This document shows positions 16,012 to 23,682 of a stretch of 37,769 bases of DNA, one piece after another. The stretch is from Clostridiales bacterium. GTDB lineage: Bacteria; Bacillota; Clostridia; Saccharofermentanales; Saccharofermentanaceae. A program made the position numbers and the translations under genes. Positions within the stretch are counted from its first letter, which is position 1, and the number at the start of each line of letters is the position of its first letter. The DNA lies in contig JAFXPN010000036.1 of the NCBI GenBank assembly GCA_017527865.1, positions 1 to 37,769 on the forward strand, written 5' to 3'. The notes beneath the pieces were generated by a model. That model ran no database searches and was not told the origin of the DNA. It saw only the letters and a list, made by a program, of their open reading frames with translations.

Positions 16012-16497
16012 ATGAACAAAGTGTTTGAATCGGAAAGGATCATCTTCATCGAGCCGACGCTGGATCTTGTACCGGATTATCTCACGATGGTCAACGACAT
16101 CGAGAATGTGGCGAAGTACATAAACGACCGCCGCGAGCCGTACACGGAGCAGGAAGAGATCGAGTATATGAAGGAGAAGATCGAAGGTCCCGACATTATG
16201 TTCTCGATGATAGAGAAGGAGACGGGTAAGTTTATCGGCAACACGTCATTCTTCAATATTGACGGCGACGAAGCTGAGTGGGGCATAGTCATGACGGCTT
16301 CCATGCAGAATAAAGGCTACGGCACGGAGGCGTTGAAGCGCATGATCGAGTACGGGTTTAATGAGGGCGGATTCAGGAGAATTTACTTAGGCGTATACGT
16401 CGACAATCCGCGCGCGATCCATGTTTATGAACAGTGCGGTTTCAAAGAGTACGACAGGACTGAAGTTGATGTGTTTATGGAGATTATAAAGTCATGA
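16012..16497 (+). CDS. GNAT-family N-acetyltransferase (RimJ/RimL type)
   Basis: A 161-residue acetyltransferase of the RimJ/RimL subtype. It opens with FESERIIFIEPT and has WGIVMTASMQNKGYGTEALK as the acetyl-CoA loop. The ending VDNPRAIHVYEQCGFKE is the subtype hallmark. I chose ATG at 16012, 2 bases after the previous stop; no well-spaced ribosome binding site is present, so it probably depends on reinitiation. Its stop overlaps the next GNAT start (ATGA). The target may be a protein N-terminus or a metabolite. Confidence 0.88.
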   Translation: MNKVFESERIIFIEPTLDLVPDYLTMVNDIENVAKYINDRREPYTEQEEIEYMKEKIEGPDIMFSMIEKETGKFIGNTSFFNIDGDEAEWGIVMTASMQNKGYGTEALKRMIEYGFNEGGFRRIYLGVYVDNPRAIHVYEQCGFKEYDRTEVDVFMEIIKS

Positions 16498-16928
16498 TCA
16501 GAGAAGCGGACAAGGACGATCTTAATGCACTGCTTGAGCTGTATCTGTGCCTTCATGAGGAAAGCATATCCGAAGAGACCGAGCACTTGAGCAATACGTG
16601 GGAGCAGATTATTAATGACCCGAACCATCATCTCATCGTGAACGAGGTCGACGGCAGGATCGTGTCCTCCTGCGTGTGCGTTATCATACCTAACCTGACA
16701 CGCAATGTGCGTCCTTATGCTTTCATCGAGAATGTGGTGACACATAAGGACTACAGGCGCAGGGGTCTTGCGCAGGAGTGCCTGAACTTCGCGCGTGCGA
16801 TAGCACTTAAAGAAAACTGCTACAAGATGATGCTGCTGACGGGCTCGAAAGATCCGAATACCTTGCGCTTCTACGAGAAGGCGGGATATAACAGTACGGA
16901 GAAGACGGCTTTTATTCAGCGGCTGTGA
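16494..16928 (+). CDS. GNAT-family N-acetyltransferase
   Basis: A 144-residue acetyltransferase. PYAFIENVVTHKDYRRRGLA (about residues 76-95) contains the V-x3-D/E-x-R-x-x-G-x-A acetyl-CoA loop. MLLTGSKDPNTLRFYEKAGY gives the C-terminal fold signature. This pattern resembles GNATs acting on small molecules. It begins within the stop of the preceding GNAT (ATGA) and is followed after 22 bases by a small cysteine protein with its own AAAGGAG. Confidence 0.9.
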   Translation: MIREADKDDLNALLELYLCLHEESISEETEHLSNTWEQIINDPNHHLIVNEVDGRIVSSCVCVIIPNLTRNVRPYAFIENVVTHKDYRRRGLAQECLNFARAIALKENCYKMMLLTGSKDPNTLRFYEKAGYNSTEKTAFIQRL

Positions 16929-16950
16929 GTACACCTCGAAAGGAGTTAGT

Positions 16951-17124
16951 ATGGCGAGTTGTGAGACATGCCAGTATGCGGCGACAGATGAATTAACAGG
17001 CGAGGCTTTCTGCGATCTCGACCTCGATGAGGATGAAGTAATTAGACTGTCCAACCGCAGAAGCAAGGAGTGCCCGTTTTACAAAGACGGCGACGAGTAT
17101 AAGACTGTAAGACATCAGATGTGA
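16951..17124 (+). CDS. DUF6472-like small cysteine protein (57 aa)
   Basis: A short gene easily missed by length cut-offs. AAAGGAG at 16940-16946 is 4-5 bases before ATG at 16951. The protein begins MASCETCQYAATDE, continues with FCDLDLDEDEV and ends ECPFYKDGDEYKTVRHQM. The arrangement C-x-x-C-x-Y, then C-x-L-D-x-D-E, then CPFY and a final DEYKTVR-Q matches what I recall as the clostridial DUF6472 family, with four cysteines (4, 7, 25 and 44) that could bind a metal ion. Function is unknown. It ends 13 bases before the DinB-like gene. Confidence 0.8.
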   Translation: MASCETCQYAATDELTGEAFCDLDLDEDEVIRLSNRRSKECPFYKDGDEYKTVRHQM

Positions 17125-17137
17125 CGGGGGAGTCTTA

Positions 17138-17788
17138 ATGAACAAAGAATGGTCCGCGCTTAACAAGACGATGCAGTCCCGGATCAAGAAGAAAGATACC
17201 TTTGAAGAAGGTATCGGAACTTTGCTGACGCTTCGAGATGAGCTGATGAATGAGATGCTGTCGTGGCGTGAGAAGTTTAAGCGTGAAGACTTCGATGCGA
17301 TGCCGTTCATTAATGCGGACGGATATCACTGCAAGAATCTCGCTTATTCGATCTGGCATGTCTTCAGGATAGAAGATATAGTTGCGCATGACCTGATCGC
17401 GGGTGATGACGAAGTGCTTCTGGCAAGGGATTATCAGAAAAGGATCAAGTCGCCCATAATTACGACAGGGAACGAACTTCATAAGGAACAGATCGCGGAG
17501 TTTACACGGGGACTTGATCTCGATGAACTCTATGCTTATGTGCAGGAAGTGAAGAAGAGCACCGAGAGCATTCTTGCTGACATGGCGTTCGAGACTCTTA
17601 AGAATAAAGTGCCTGATGAGCGCCGTGCGAAGCTTGAATCGCTCGGTGTCGTAAGTAAAGACGAAGATGCCGTCTGGCTCATCGACTACTGGTGCGGCAA
17701 GGATGTCCGCGGGCTTATTCAGATGCCGTTCTCGCGTCACTGGATCATGCACATCGAAGCGTGCCTCAGGATAATGAAGAAACTGTGA
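17138..17788 (+). CDS. DinB-superfamily protein
   Basis: A 216-residue helical protein of the DinB/YfiT-like four-helix superfamily. The putative metal-binding histidines are H64 or H74 (GYHCKNLAYSIWHVFRIED) and H201/H205 (FSRHWIMHIEACLRI), matching the usual H...HxxxH layout. Family members bind a divalent metal and often act as thiol-dependent transferases, for example with bacillithiol or mycothiol; some are only DNA-damage induced. CGGGGGAG lies about 9 bases upstream of ATG. Its stop overlaps the GTG start of the glycosylase gene (GTGA), suggesting coupled expression. Confidence 0.75.
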   Translation: MNKEWSALNKTMQSRIKKKDTFEEGIGTLLTLRDELMNEMLSWREKFKREDFDAMPFINADGYHCKNLAYSIWHVFRIEDIVAHDLIAGDDEVLLARDYQKRIKSPIITTGNELHKEQIAEFTRGLDLDELYAYVQEVKKSTESILADMAFETLKNKVPDERRAKLESLGVVSKDEDAVWLIDYWCGKDVRGLIQMPFSRHWIMHIEACLRIMKKL

Positions 17789-18261
17789 TCGTTCATCCGA
17801 TACAGCCTGTTTACGATAAGGATTCCCGGGTCCTGATACTCGGAAGTTTTCCGTCTGTGAAGTCGAGGGAAGAGGGATTCTTCTACGGGCATCCGCAGAA
17901 CAGGTTTTGGAAGGTGACGGCTGCTATATTTAACGAAGAAACACCAAAGACAACGGAAGAGAAGAAAGCCTTCCTTATCAGAAATCACATCGCACTCTGG
18001 GATGTGATCGGCTCCTGTGATATCGAGGGTTCATCCGACTCGAGCATCAGAAACGTGAAGGTCAACGACATAAGCAAGATCCTCACAACAGCGGACATAA
18101 AAGCCATATATCTTAACGGAAAGAAGGCTTATCATCTGTATCAGCAATATCTGCAGCCGGTCATCAACAGAGAGGGCATCTGCCTTCCGTCAACAAGTCC
18201 CGCGAATGCAGCGTGGAGTCCGGAGAGACTTATAAAGGATTGGAGCATAATAAAAATATGA
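17785..18261 (+). CDS. DNA-deoxyinosine (hypoxanthine) glycosylase, UDG superfamily family 6
   Basis: Base-excision repair glycosylase that removes hypoxanthine made by adenine deamination. RVLILGSFPSVKSREEGFF and GHPQNRFW are the family 6 motifs, with N39 in the position described as catalytic for this family. STSPANA near the C-terminus is the DNA-intercalation loop counterpart. I chose GTG at 17785, which gives 158 aa, the normal size, and starts in the preceding stop (GTGA); longer upstream reading would add non-homologous residues. It overlaps the MmcQ-EVE gene by 4 bases. Confidence 0.88.
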   Translation: MIVHPIQPVYDKDSRVLILGSFPSVKSREEGFFYGHPQNRFWKVTAAIFNEETPKTTEEKKAFLIRNHIALWDVIGSCDIEGSSDSSIRNVKVNDISKILTTADIKAIYLNGKKAYHLYQQYLQPVINREGICLPSTSPANAAWSPERLIKDWSIIKI

Positions 18262-18995
18262 GACAGACAATTACAGATCATATAACACAACAGTACGGGG
18301 TGGATCCGGAGTTTCCGTGGGACAGCACGCCGGAAGCGGCTGTCTTCCGCCATCAGGACAATCGAAAATGGTTTGCCCTCATCATGAACGTAAGGCGTGA
18401 GACTCTGGGCTTCGAAGGCAAAGAGACGATACCCGTCATTAACCTTAAGATCGACGATATCTTCCTTCGCGAGATGATATTGAGTGAAGACGGCATCATC
18501 CCCGCTTACCACATGAACAAGCGTCACTGGGTGACTGTTCTCCTCGACGGAAGCGTGGAAGCCGAAAGAGTATTCGAACTCATACAGGTAAGCTTCGAGG
18601 CGACAGCAAGAAAGAAACGCAAGAAGAAAGACCGTGAGCCGAAGGAGTGGATCATCCCCGCGAATCCCAAGTACTACGATGTAATCGGTGCTTTCGGGAA
18701 GTCTGATGTGATCGACTGGAAGCAGGGAAACGGTATCAACACCGGCGATACGGTATACCTTTATGTCGCGGCTCCCGTGTCTGCGATACTTTATAAGTGC
18801 AGAGTCCTCGAGACAGATATCCCGTATAACTATGAAGATTCGAATCTTACGATCAAAGCCCTGATGAAGATCAAACTTCTTAAAAGGTATAAGGAAGATG
18901 AGTTTACTTTCGATTTATTAAGGGACGAGTACGGGGTGACGGCGATAAGAGGACCGAGAGGCATTCCGAATTCACTAAGCAGTGCACTGAGGTAA
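18258..18995 (+). CDS. MmcQ/YjbR domain fused to an EVE-like (PUA-like) domain
   Basis: A 245-residue two-domain protein. Residues 1-115 are MmcQ/YjbR (FPWDSTPEAAVFRHQDN, then PAYHMNKRHWVTVLLDGSV), a CyaY-like fold thought to bind DNA. A basic linker (KKRKKKDR) leads to residues 128-245, an EVE-like domain: EWIIPANPKYYDVIGAF, then VYLYVAAPVSAILYKCRV and RGPRGIPNSLS. EVE domains read modified bases in nucleic acids. ATG at 18258 overlaps the glycosylase stop (ATGA). The pairing with a base-repair glycosylase supports a role in recognising altered bases; this is inference. Confidence 0.85.
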   Translation: MRQTITDHITQQYGVDPEFPWDSTPEAAVFRHQDNRKWFALIMNVRRETLGFEGKETIPVINLKIDDIFLREMILSEDGIIPAYHMNKRHWVTVLLDGSVEAERVFELIQVSFEATARKKRKKKDREPKEWIIPANPKYYDVIGAFGKSDVIDWKQGNGINTGDTVYLYVAAPVSAILYKCRVLETDIPYNYEDSNLTIKALMKIKLLKRYKEDEFTFDLLRDEYGVTAIRGPRGIPNSLSSALR

Positions 18996-19131
18996 GTATG
19001 GTAACCATTGCGGTTATAAGTTCGGCCGCTGGTACAACATGATCCGGATGGAGAAGATAATCGGGGAACATATGCCGATCTTTAATAAGAAATCTGAAGC
19101 TGGCAAAACTTCTGATAAAATAGAGGCATGA
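18991..19131 (+). pseudogene. Decayed 3' end of a PAT-like GNAT acetyltransferase
   Basis: One frame through the gap between the MmcQ-EVE and ABC genes reads HCGYKFGRWYNMIRMEKIIG followed by EHMPIFNKKSE, ending at TGA 19129-19131. The segment GYKFGRWY-x-M-x-x-MEK-x-IGEH is the well-known C-terminal tail of phosphinothricin-type GNATs. Only about 46 codons survive, with no usable start, and the frame opens immediately after a TGA at 18988-18990. The upstream body has been replaced by the 3' end of the MmcQ-EVE gene, so this is a deletion remnant. Its stop overlaps the ABC start codon. Confidence 0.8.
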
Positions 19132-20960
19132 GTTCAAAGAAGAAAGACAGTTCGTTAAGACATCTTCTATATGCTATGAAACAAATATGGGAAGCAGATA
19201 AACTGCTTCTCGTATTTACTTTGTTCAAGAATTCTATCGAGCAGGTCTTTTATGTATTCTTCTTCGTTTACCTGACAAAATACATCTTTAACTGTATCGA
19301 GAATAATATCGAGTACAGCCGTCTGTTCCGGTTCCTTGTGGTCGCATGCTCGGGTCACATATGCATTCACTTCATCTGCGGCTGGTATGAGACATACAGG
19401 AAGATCAAGACGCCCGAGGTCTACAGGCATATCTTCCACAGAGTAATCGATCTGTCCGATACGCTTGAACTTAAAGACTACGAGTCGCCCGAATTCTACG
19501 ATAAGTACGCGAGGGCTCTCGATAACTGCGTTGATCAGGCGATGAACATCGCGATCAAGACGGGCGTGTATATAGGTAATGTTATCTCAACTGTCATGTC
19601 AGTGGCTCTGGCGATTATGGTCGATCCCGCGTTCCTGGTATTTCTGATCGTTCCTATGATCGTAAGTCTCTCCTTCGGTAAGAAGAATGCCAAGACCAAC
19701 TTCGAGCGCGAGAAAGCTGTCACCCGTGACAAGCGTACTGCAGAATACGTTAAGCGCGTCTACTATGAGAAGAAATATGCGGCTGAGGTCAGACTCTATG
19801 ATGTTAACGACCTGATGCTTCAGAAGCAGGAAGAGGCCGTCAATAGGATGGAGCAGATCTCACTCGGATACAGAATGAAGACTGCCTTTTATTCGTTCAT
19901 CATGAAAGGCAGTTATTCGATCTTCGCAGGCATAGTCGCATACTTCTATGTAGCGTTCCGCGTTAAGTACGGCAGCGTCGCTGACGTTTCAAGTTATGTC
20001 GCCATGATCACTGCCATGTCGTTCTCTACACACCAGCTTAAGTCTGCCGTAGAGAACAGGATCTATATCTTTAACGAGTCGAAGCTTTTCGAGAACTTGG
20101 AGGAGTTCCTTGAGCAGGACAGAAAGCCGAAGGAAGAGAAGATCGTGCTTAACGAGATCGAATCGGTTGAGCTTAAGAACGTGTCTTTCACATATCCCGG
20201 TGCGAATACGCCTACCATTAACGGTGTCAGTTTCAAGTGGAACAAGGGCGGGAAGATAGCCATCGTGGGCTACAACGGCGCCGGCAAGACGACGCTCATC
20301 AAGCTTCTCATGGGTCTCTACCCCGTGACGGAGGGGCAAATCCTTGTAAATGGCATCGATATAAATGAGATAGACCTCGACGTGTACCGCGACAGATTCG
20401 GCACGGTATTCCAGGACCTTCAGGTGTTCGCGATGACACTTTCTGAGAACGTCCTCATGCGAAGACCGCAGAGCGAGGAAGACTACGCGAAAGTGCGCCG
20501 TGCTTTGGAGGACGCACAGTTCGATTGTGAGCACAGAGGACTTACTAAAGGTCTCGATACAGTCATAAGCCGCGAGTTCGACGAGGAGGGCTTTGTGCCT
20601 TCCGGCGGACAGGCGCAGAAGATCGCCATCGCGAGAGTTTTTGCCGCGCAGCCTGACATGGTAATCCTCGATGAGCCTTCGTCGGCGCTCGATCCGCTTG
20701 CCGAGTACAATATGTACCGCAACATGATGAAGCTGTCCGAGGGTAAGGGCGTCATCTTCATCTCGCACAGACTGTCGTCCGCGAGAATGGCTGATGAGAT
20801 CTACCTTGTGAAGGACGGCAAGATCGTGGAGCAGGGAACGCATGAACAGATGATGGAGCTTAACGGTTACTATCACGAGATGTTCATGCTGCAGGCCGAG
20901 AACTATCAGGACAGCCTGCCCGAAGAGATCATGAAAGGAGCTGTTGCTTTCTATGGGTAA
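19128..20960 (+). CDS. ABC exporter, permease-ATPase half (subunit 1)
   Basis: Half-transporter with a six-helix membrane domain (about residues 18-320) and a nucleotide-binding domain (345-600). Walker A GYNGAGKTT, Q-loop VFQDLQ, signature SGGQAQK (preceded by proline instead of leucine), Walker B MVILDEPSSALDP with the catalytic glutamate, and H-loop FISHRLSS are all visible. The length of 610 aa is usual. It most likely pairs with the next gene as a heterodimeric exporter of a peptide or drug. The start lacks a well-spaced ribosome binding site: AGAGG is one base from ATG, and TGATAAAAT ends 6 bases before it. Confidence 0.9.
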   Translation: MSSKKKDSSLRHLLYAMKQIWEADKLLLVFTLFKNSIEQVFYVFFFVYLTKYIFNCIENNIEYSRLFRFLVVACSGHICIHFICGWYETYRKIKTPEVYRHIFHRVIDLSDTLELKDYESPEFYDKYARALDNCVDQAMNIAIKTGVYIGNVISTVMSVALAIMVDPAFLVFLIVPMIVSLSFGKKNAKTNFEREKAVTRDKRTAEYVKRVYYEKKYAAEVRLYDVNDLMLQKQEEAVNRMEQISLGYRMKTAFYSFIMKGSYSIFAGIVAYFYVAFRVKYGSVADVSSYVAMITAMSFSTHQLKSAVENRIYIFNESKLFENLEEFLEQDRKPKEEKIVLNEIESVELKNVSFTYPGANTPTINGVSFKWNKGGKIAIVGYNGAGKTTLIKLLMGLYPVTEGQILVNGIDINEIDLDVYRDRFGTVFQDLQVFAMTLSENVLMRRPQSEEDYAKVRRALEDAQFDCEHRGLTKGLDTVISREFDEEGFVPSGGQAQKIAIARVFAAQPDMVILDEPSSALDPLAEYNMYRNMMKLSEGKGVIFISHRLSSARMADEIYLVKDGKIVEQGTHEQMMELNGYYHEMFMLQAENYQDSLPEEIMKGAVAFYG

Positions 20961-22764
20961 GAAAGAAAACGGCATCTCCATCAAGCGCATTATTCAGAAC
21001 GCGTTCTTCATGATCAAGTATGCTTCGCACTACGATAAGCCTCTCATTACGCGCATAATGGTCCTCTTTATCCTGTCCAAGGCGGGTAAAGCAATCAACG
21101 ATACTTTCATCCTTAAGATGATCATCAACGGCCTTACGGGCAAGGCGGAGTTCTCATCAATGATAGTTCTCCTTCTTATCTCGCTCGTGCTCGTTGTGTG
21201 CCTTGAGTGGATCAACCAGCTGATCGATGAGTGGTCGAAGGCGAAGCTTATCAAGCTTTCCGGTACGATACAAAGAGACCTCATCGAGAACAACAGCAAG
21301 ATGGATCTTATCTATTACGATGATCCCGAATACTACAACACGTATGTAATCGTCGCAGGCAATGCAGATGCTGCGGTAGAGCAGACGGTAATGGTCGTAA
21401 GCAAGACCATCGGAGGCATCGCCGCATTAGGCATCGCTTCCGCGATGATATTCACGATCGATCCTCTTCTCGCGGTATTCCCGATCGCAGGCTTCACGGT
21501 TAATCTTCTGACGCGCTTCAAGATAGAGCAGCTGCAGTACAGCTGGGACGTCGCGAATAAGACCGCGATCCGTAAGGCGAATTATTCGCAGCGCGTCTTC
21601 TATCAGCCCGAGTATGCCAAGGAGTGCAAGCTCACGGATGTTAAGATCCCTTTGAAGCAGCAGTTCGATGATGCGCTTGATGAAGCGACTGCGGCGGGCA
21701 GGAAGTACGGACCGAAGCTTACATGGATCTCGCTTATCAACTGGATCTCGGTATTCACGGTATTCTCGTTCTTCGCAATCCCTGCGTACTTAGGCTACCT
21801 CGCGCTTGTGCTCCGTAAGATCGCATTGGGCGATGTCGCTTCCGGTAACAACGCATCGAACTACATAAGAAGCAATCTTAACGAGATCAATTTCTGCCTC
21901 GTCGACTTCCAGCAGATCGGTCAGTATGCGGAGAAGTTCAGGCAGATGCTCGACTATAAGCCGGTCATAGAGAAGGCGGACGGACTGACGCCGGAAGAAG
22001 GCGCGGCAGCGCTTACTCTTGAGAATGTATCTTTCCGCTATCCTCACTCCGAGAAGGATACATTAAGCAACATCAATCTTGAGATCAAGCCCGGCGAGAA
22101 GATAGCCATCGTCGGCGAGAACGGCGCGGGCAAGACTACATTCGTTAAGCTTCTAATGAGGCTGTACGACATCACATCCGGGAGCATAAAGTACGGCGGT
22201 CACGACATCCGTGAGTATGCGACGGACGAGTACCGCAAGAAGATCGGTGCGGTCTTCCAGGACTACAATATCTATGCCGCGTCTCTTGCCGAGAATGTCC
22301 TTATGCGTAAAGTATCCGAAGAAGATGCTGACACCGTAGTTAAGGCGCTCGAGAAGGCAGACTTCGGCAAGAAACTTCAGAAACTGCCCGACGGCATCAA
22401 CACGCAGCTTACCAAGGAGTTCAGCGAGGAAGGCACGAACCTGTCAGGCGGCGAGAGCCAGAAAGTAGCGATCTCCAGGATCTTCGCGGGTTCAGGCGAC
22501 AGGACGATATCTATCCTCGACGAGCCTTCGTCTGCGCTCGATCCCGTCTCGGAATATAAACTCAATAAGAACCTCATCGAGAATGCCAAGAATGACACGA
22601 TCATCTTCATCTCGCACAGGCTGTCCACGACAAGGATGGCTGACAGGATCTATCTTTTCGAGCAGGGCACGATAAAAGAGCAGGGTACGCACGACGAGCT
22701 GATGGCGCTTAACGGCCGGTATCGTGAGATGTTCGATCGCCAGGCGCAGAATTATATTGTCTGA
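20953..22764 (+). CDS. ABC exporter, permease-ATPase half (subunit 2)
   Basis: Second half of the exporter (603 aa). The membrane domain covers about residues 15-320. The ATPase domain has Walker A GENGAGKTT, Q-loop VFQDYN, canonical signature LSGGESQK, Walker B ISILDEPSSALDP and H-loop FISHRLSTTR. I chose ATG at 20953, 12 bases after AAAGGAG and overlapping the previous stop; the TTG at 20944 is too close to that site. Both ATP sites carry the catalytic glutamate, so unlike some heterodimers neither is obviously degenerate apart from the altered first signature residue in subunit 1. The substrate is unknown. Confidence 0.92.
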   Translation: MGKKENGISIKRIIQNAFFMIKYASHYDKPLITRIMVLFILSKAGKAINDTFILKMIINGLTGKAEFSSMIVLLLISLVLVVCLEWINQLIDEWSKAKLIKLSGTIQRDLIENNSKMDLIYYDDPEYYNTYVIVAGNADAAVEQTVMVVSKTIGGIAALGIASAMIFTIDPLLAVFPIAGFTVNLLTRFKIEQLQYSWDVANKTAIRKANYSQRVFYQPEYAKECKLTDVKIPLKQQFDDALDEATAAGRKYGPKLTWISLINWISVFTVFSFFAIPAYLGYLALVLRKIALGDVASGNNASNYIRSNLNEINFCLVDFQQIGQYAEKFRQMLDYKPVIEKADGLTPEEGAAALTLENVSFRYPHSEKDTLSNINLEIKPGEKIAIVGENGAGKTTFVKLLMRLYDITSGSIKYGGHDIREYATDEYRKKIGAVFQDYNIYAASLAENVLMRKVSEEDADTVVKALEKADFGKKLQKLPDGINTQLTKEFSEEGTNLSGGESQKVAISRIFAGSGDRTISILDEPSSALDPVSEYKLNKNLIENAKNDTIIFISHRLSTTRMADRIYLFEQGTIKEQGTHDELMALNGRYREMFDRQAQNYIV

Positions 22765-22785
22765 CATCACTTCCGGGCAGTGATG
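22765..22785. repeat. 7-bp hairpin at convergent ABC/methyltransferase ends
   Basis: CATCACT (22765-22771) pairs perfectly with AGTGATG (22779-22785) around TCCGGGC. It lies between the ABC stop and the methyltransferase stop region (22767). It may be a shared 3' end hairpin; no T-run follows, so I do not call it a terminator. Confidence 0.5.
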
Positions 22786-23495
22786 CCGTAACACCATCTT
22801 TGAAGTCTGATGAAGCCGCTTACCGTGTTGCGCGCGATGTATTCGTCAAGAAGCGCATCGTCGGGCACACCTTCGAGGATCGGAACTTTGGTCAGGAATC
22901 CCTTGAACGCATCGCGATCCTTGAAGTAATCGCGCTCGCATACCGGTACCAGCGTCACGTCATTGAAGCCTGCATGTATCACATTCTCATAGTCGGTGAT
23001 GCTTACAGGCACAGGATCATTCCAGCCCTGTCCGCCGCCGAAGATCATTTTCAATTCCCAGCAGTCATACTTGTCAACGCCTCTTATCAGAAGGTGTCCT
23101 CCGGGCTTGAGACAGCGGTGTATCTGCTTCGCGTCCGTTATCGTGTGACGCGCCACGACCACATCGTAGTACTCATCAGGCACATCCATCTTAAGGTTGT
23201 CCATTACCCGGAAAGTGATGTCTTTCCTGTCGCTCTCCTTAAGGTTTCTGTTTGCGGTCGCGATCATCTGAGGCGAGTAATCCGTCGCGGTGATCCCGGC
23301 ACACTCGGGGTAATTCGTGATGACTTTCTCGCCGCCGCCAGTGCCGAGATCAAGGACGCGTGAATCCTTTGTCACCAGTGTGCGCAGGACATCATAAAGA
23401 TCCCAGTCTGTCAGGCACTCGGAACGGATGTCGAACTCGTCGAACTTCCAGGAAGCGAGCCTCTCATAGTAGTCAAAATAGTTGTCGTGAAGCAT
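22767..23495 (-). CDS. Class I SAM-dependent methyltransferase
   Basis: Cytoplasmic methyltransferase of 242 aa. The SAM-binding motif I is VLDLGTGGGEKV (about residues 44-55). Acidic motif II is ITATDYSPQMI, then a VMDNLKMDVPDEYYDVVVAR segment and the motif LKPGGHLLIRGVDKYD. The N-terminus NYFDYYERLASWKFDEFDI and the C-terminal LQRWCYGITARK look like a clostridial subfamily I have seen annotated only generically. The target (rRNA, small molecule or drug) is unknown. AAAGGAGG lies just upstream of the start and is part of a long inverted repeat that could hide it; a strong promoter lies about 160 bases upstream. This leader suggests regulated, perhaps inducer-dependent, expression. Confidence 0.88.
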   Translation of the reverse strand: MLHDNYFDYYERLASWKFDEFDIRSECLTDWDLYDVLRTLVTKDSRVLDLGTGGGEKVITNYPECAGITATDYSPQMIATANRNLKESDRKDITFRVMDNLKMDVPDEYYDVVVARHTITDAKQIHRCLKPGGHLLIRGVDKYDCWELKMIFGGGQGWNDPVPVSITDYENVIHAGFNDVTLVPVCERDYFKDRDAFKGFLTKVPILEGVPDDALLDEYIARNTVSGFIRLQRWCYGITARK

Positions 23496-23560
23496 AAAAA
23501 AGAACCTCCTTTCACGAACAGCAAAAAACTTGCGCCTGAGCGCTGTGCTTTGTCATTCAT
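23411..23560 (-). CDS. Possible leader peptide (uORF, 49 aa) of the methyltransferase
   Basis: ATG at 23558-23560 opens a frame beginning MNDKAQRSGASFLLFVKGG that runs across the methyltransferase ribosome binding site and start in a different frame, ending at TGA 23411-23413. The first 20 codons occupy the loop between the two arms of the SD-sequestering repeat; ribosomes on this frame would open the stem. There is no strong ribosome binding site for it, and the distal part overlaps real coding sequence, so translation is uncertain. Confidence 0.35.
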   Translation of the reverse strand: MNDKAQRSGASFLLFVKGGSFLCFTTTILTTMRGSLPGSSTSSTSVPSA

Positions 23561-23580
23561 GATGAGATTCTGAGGTTCTT
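23500..23580 (-). promoter_or_regulatory. Putative attenuator: stem that sequesters the RBS and ends in a T-run
   Basis: On the reverse strand AAGAACCTC (from 23580) is perfectly complementary to GAGGTTCTT (23508 to 23500), which contains the end of the AGGAGG ribosome binding site and is followed by TTTT just before the ATG. The same 9-bp stem could therefore terminate transcription or block translation. Inside the loop, the short frame at 23560 and a GCAA/TTGC stem-loop could switch the fold. The geometry resembles ribosome-mediated attenuators of antibiotic-response genes; this is inference. Confidence 0.45.
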
Positions 23581-23594
23581 ATCATTATTAACCC

Positions 23595-23608
23595 CGCCCT
23601 TACGGGCG
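23595..23608 (-). other. GNRA-capped leader hairpin
   Basis: On the reverse strand CGCCC-GTAA-GGGCG forms a perfect 5-bp stem with a GTAA tetraloop, between the promoter and the attenuator region of the methyltransferase leader. It may be a structural or stability element of the 5' UTR. Confidence 0.45.
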
Positions 23609-23653
23609 TCGCGGCAGCGGAACGCGAATAACTAATTGATCCGTTACTCTTTT

Positions 23654-23682
23654 ATCGTAATGCCGGATGAGGATTAAGTCAA
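23654..23682 (-). promoter_or_regulatory. Promoter of the methyltransferase leader
   Basis: On the reverse strand TTGACT (23682-23677), a 17-base spacer and TACGAT (23659-23654) make a good sigma-A-type promoter. Transcription would begin near 23647, giving a leader of about 150 bases before the methyltransferase start. Confidence 0.6.

Noticed and set aside
15548..16928. Three consecutive GNAT genes as a recent tandem duplication
   Set aside because: Their sequences differ throughout and belong to different GNAT subtypes, so clustering rather than duplication is the better description.
19989..20990. Long reverse-strand frame across the ABC transporter gene
   Set aside because: It is antisense to a gene with complete ABC motifs, and its own translation has no recognisable motif.
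22765..22785. Hairpin as an intrinsic terminator
   Set aside because: The stem is only 7 bp and no T-run follows on either strand; listed as an inverted repeat only.
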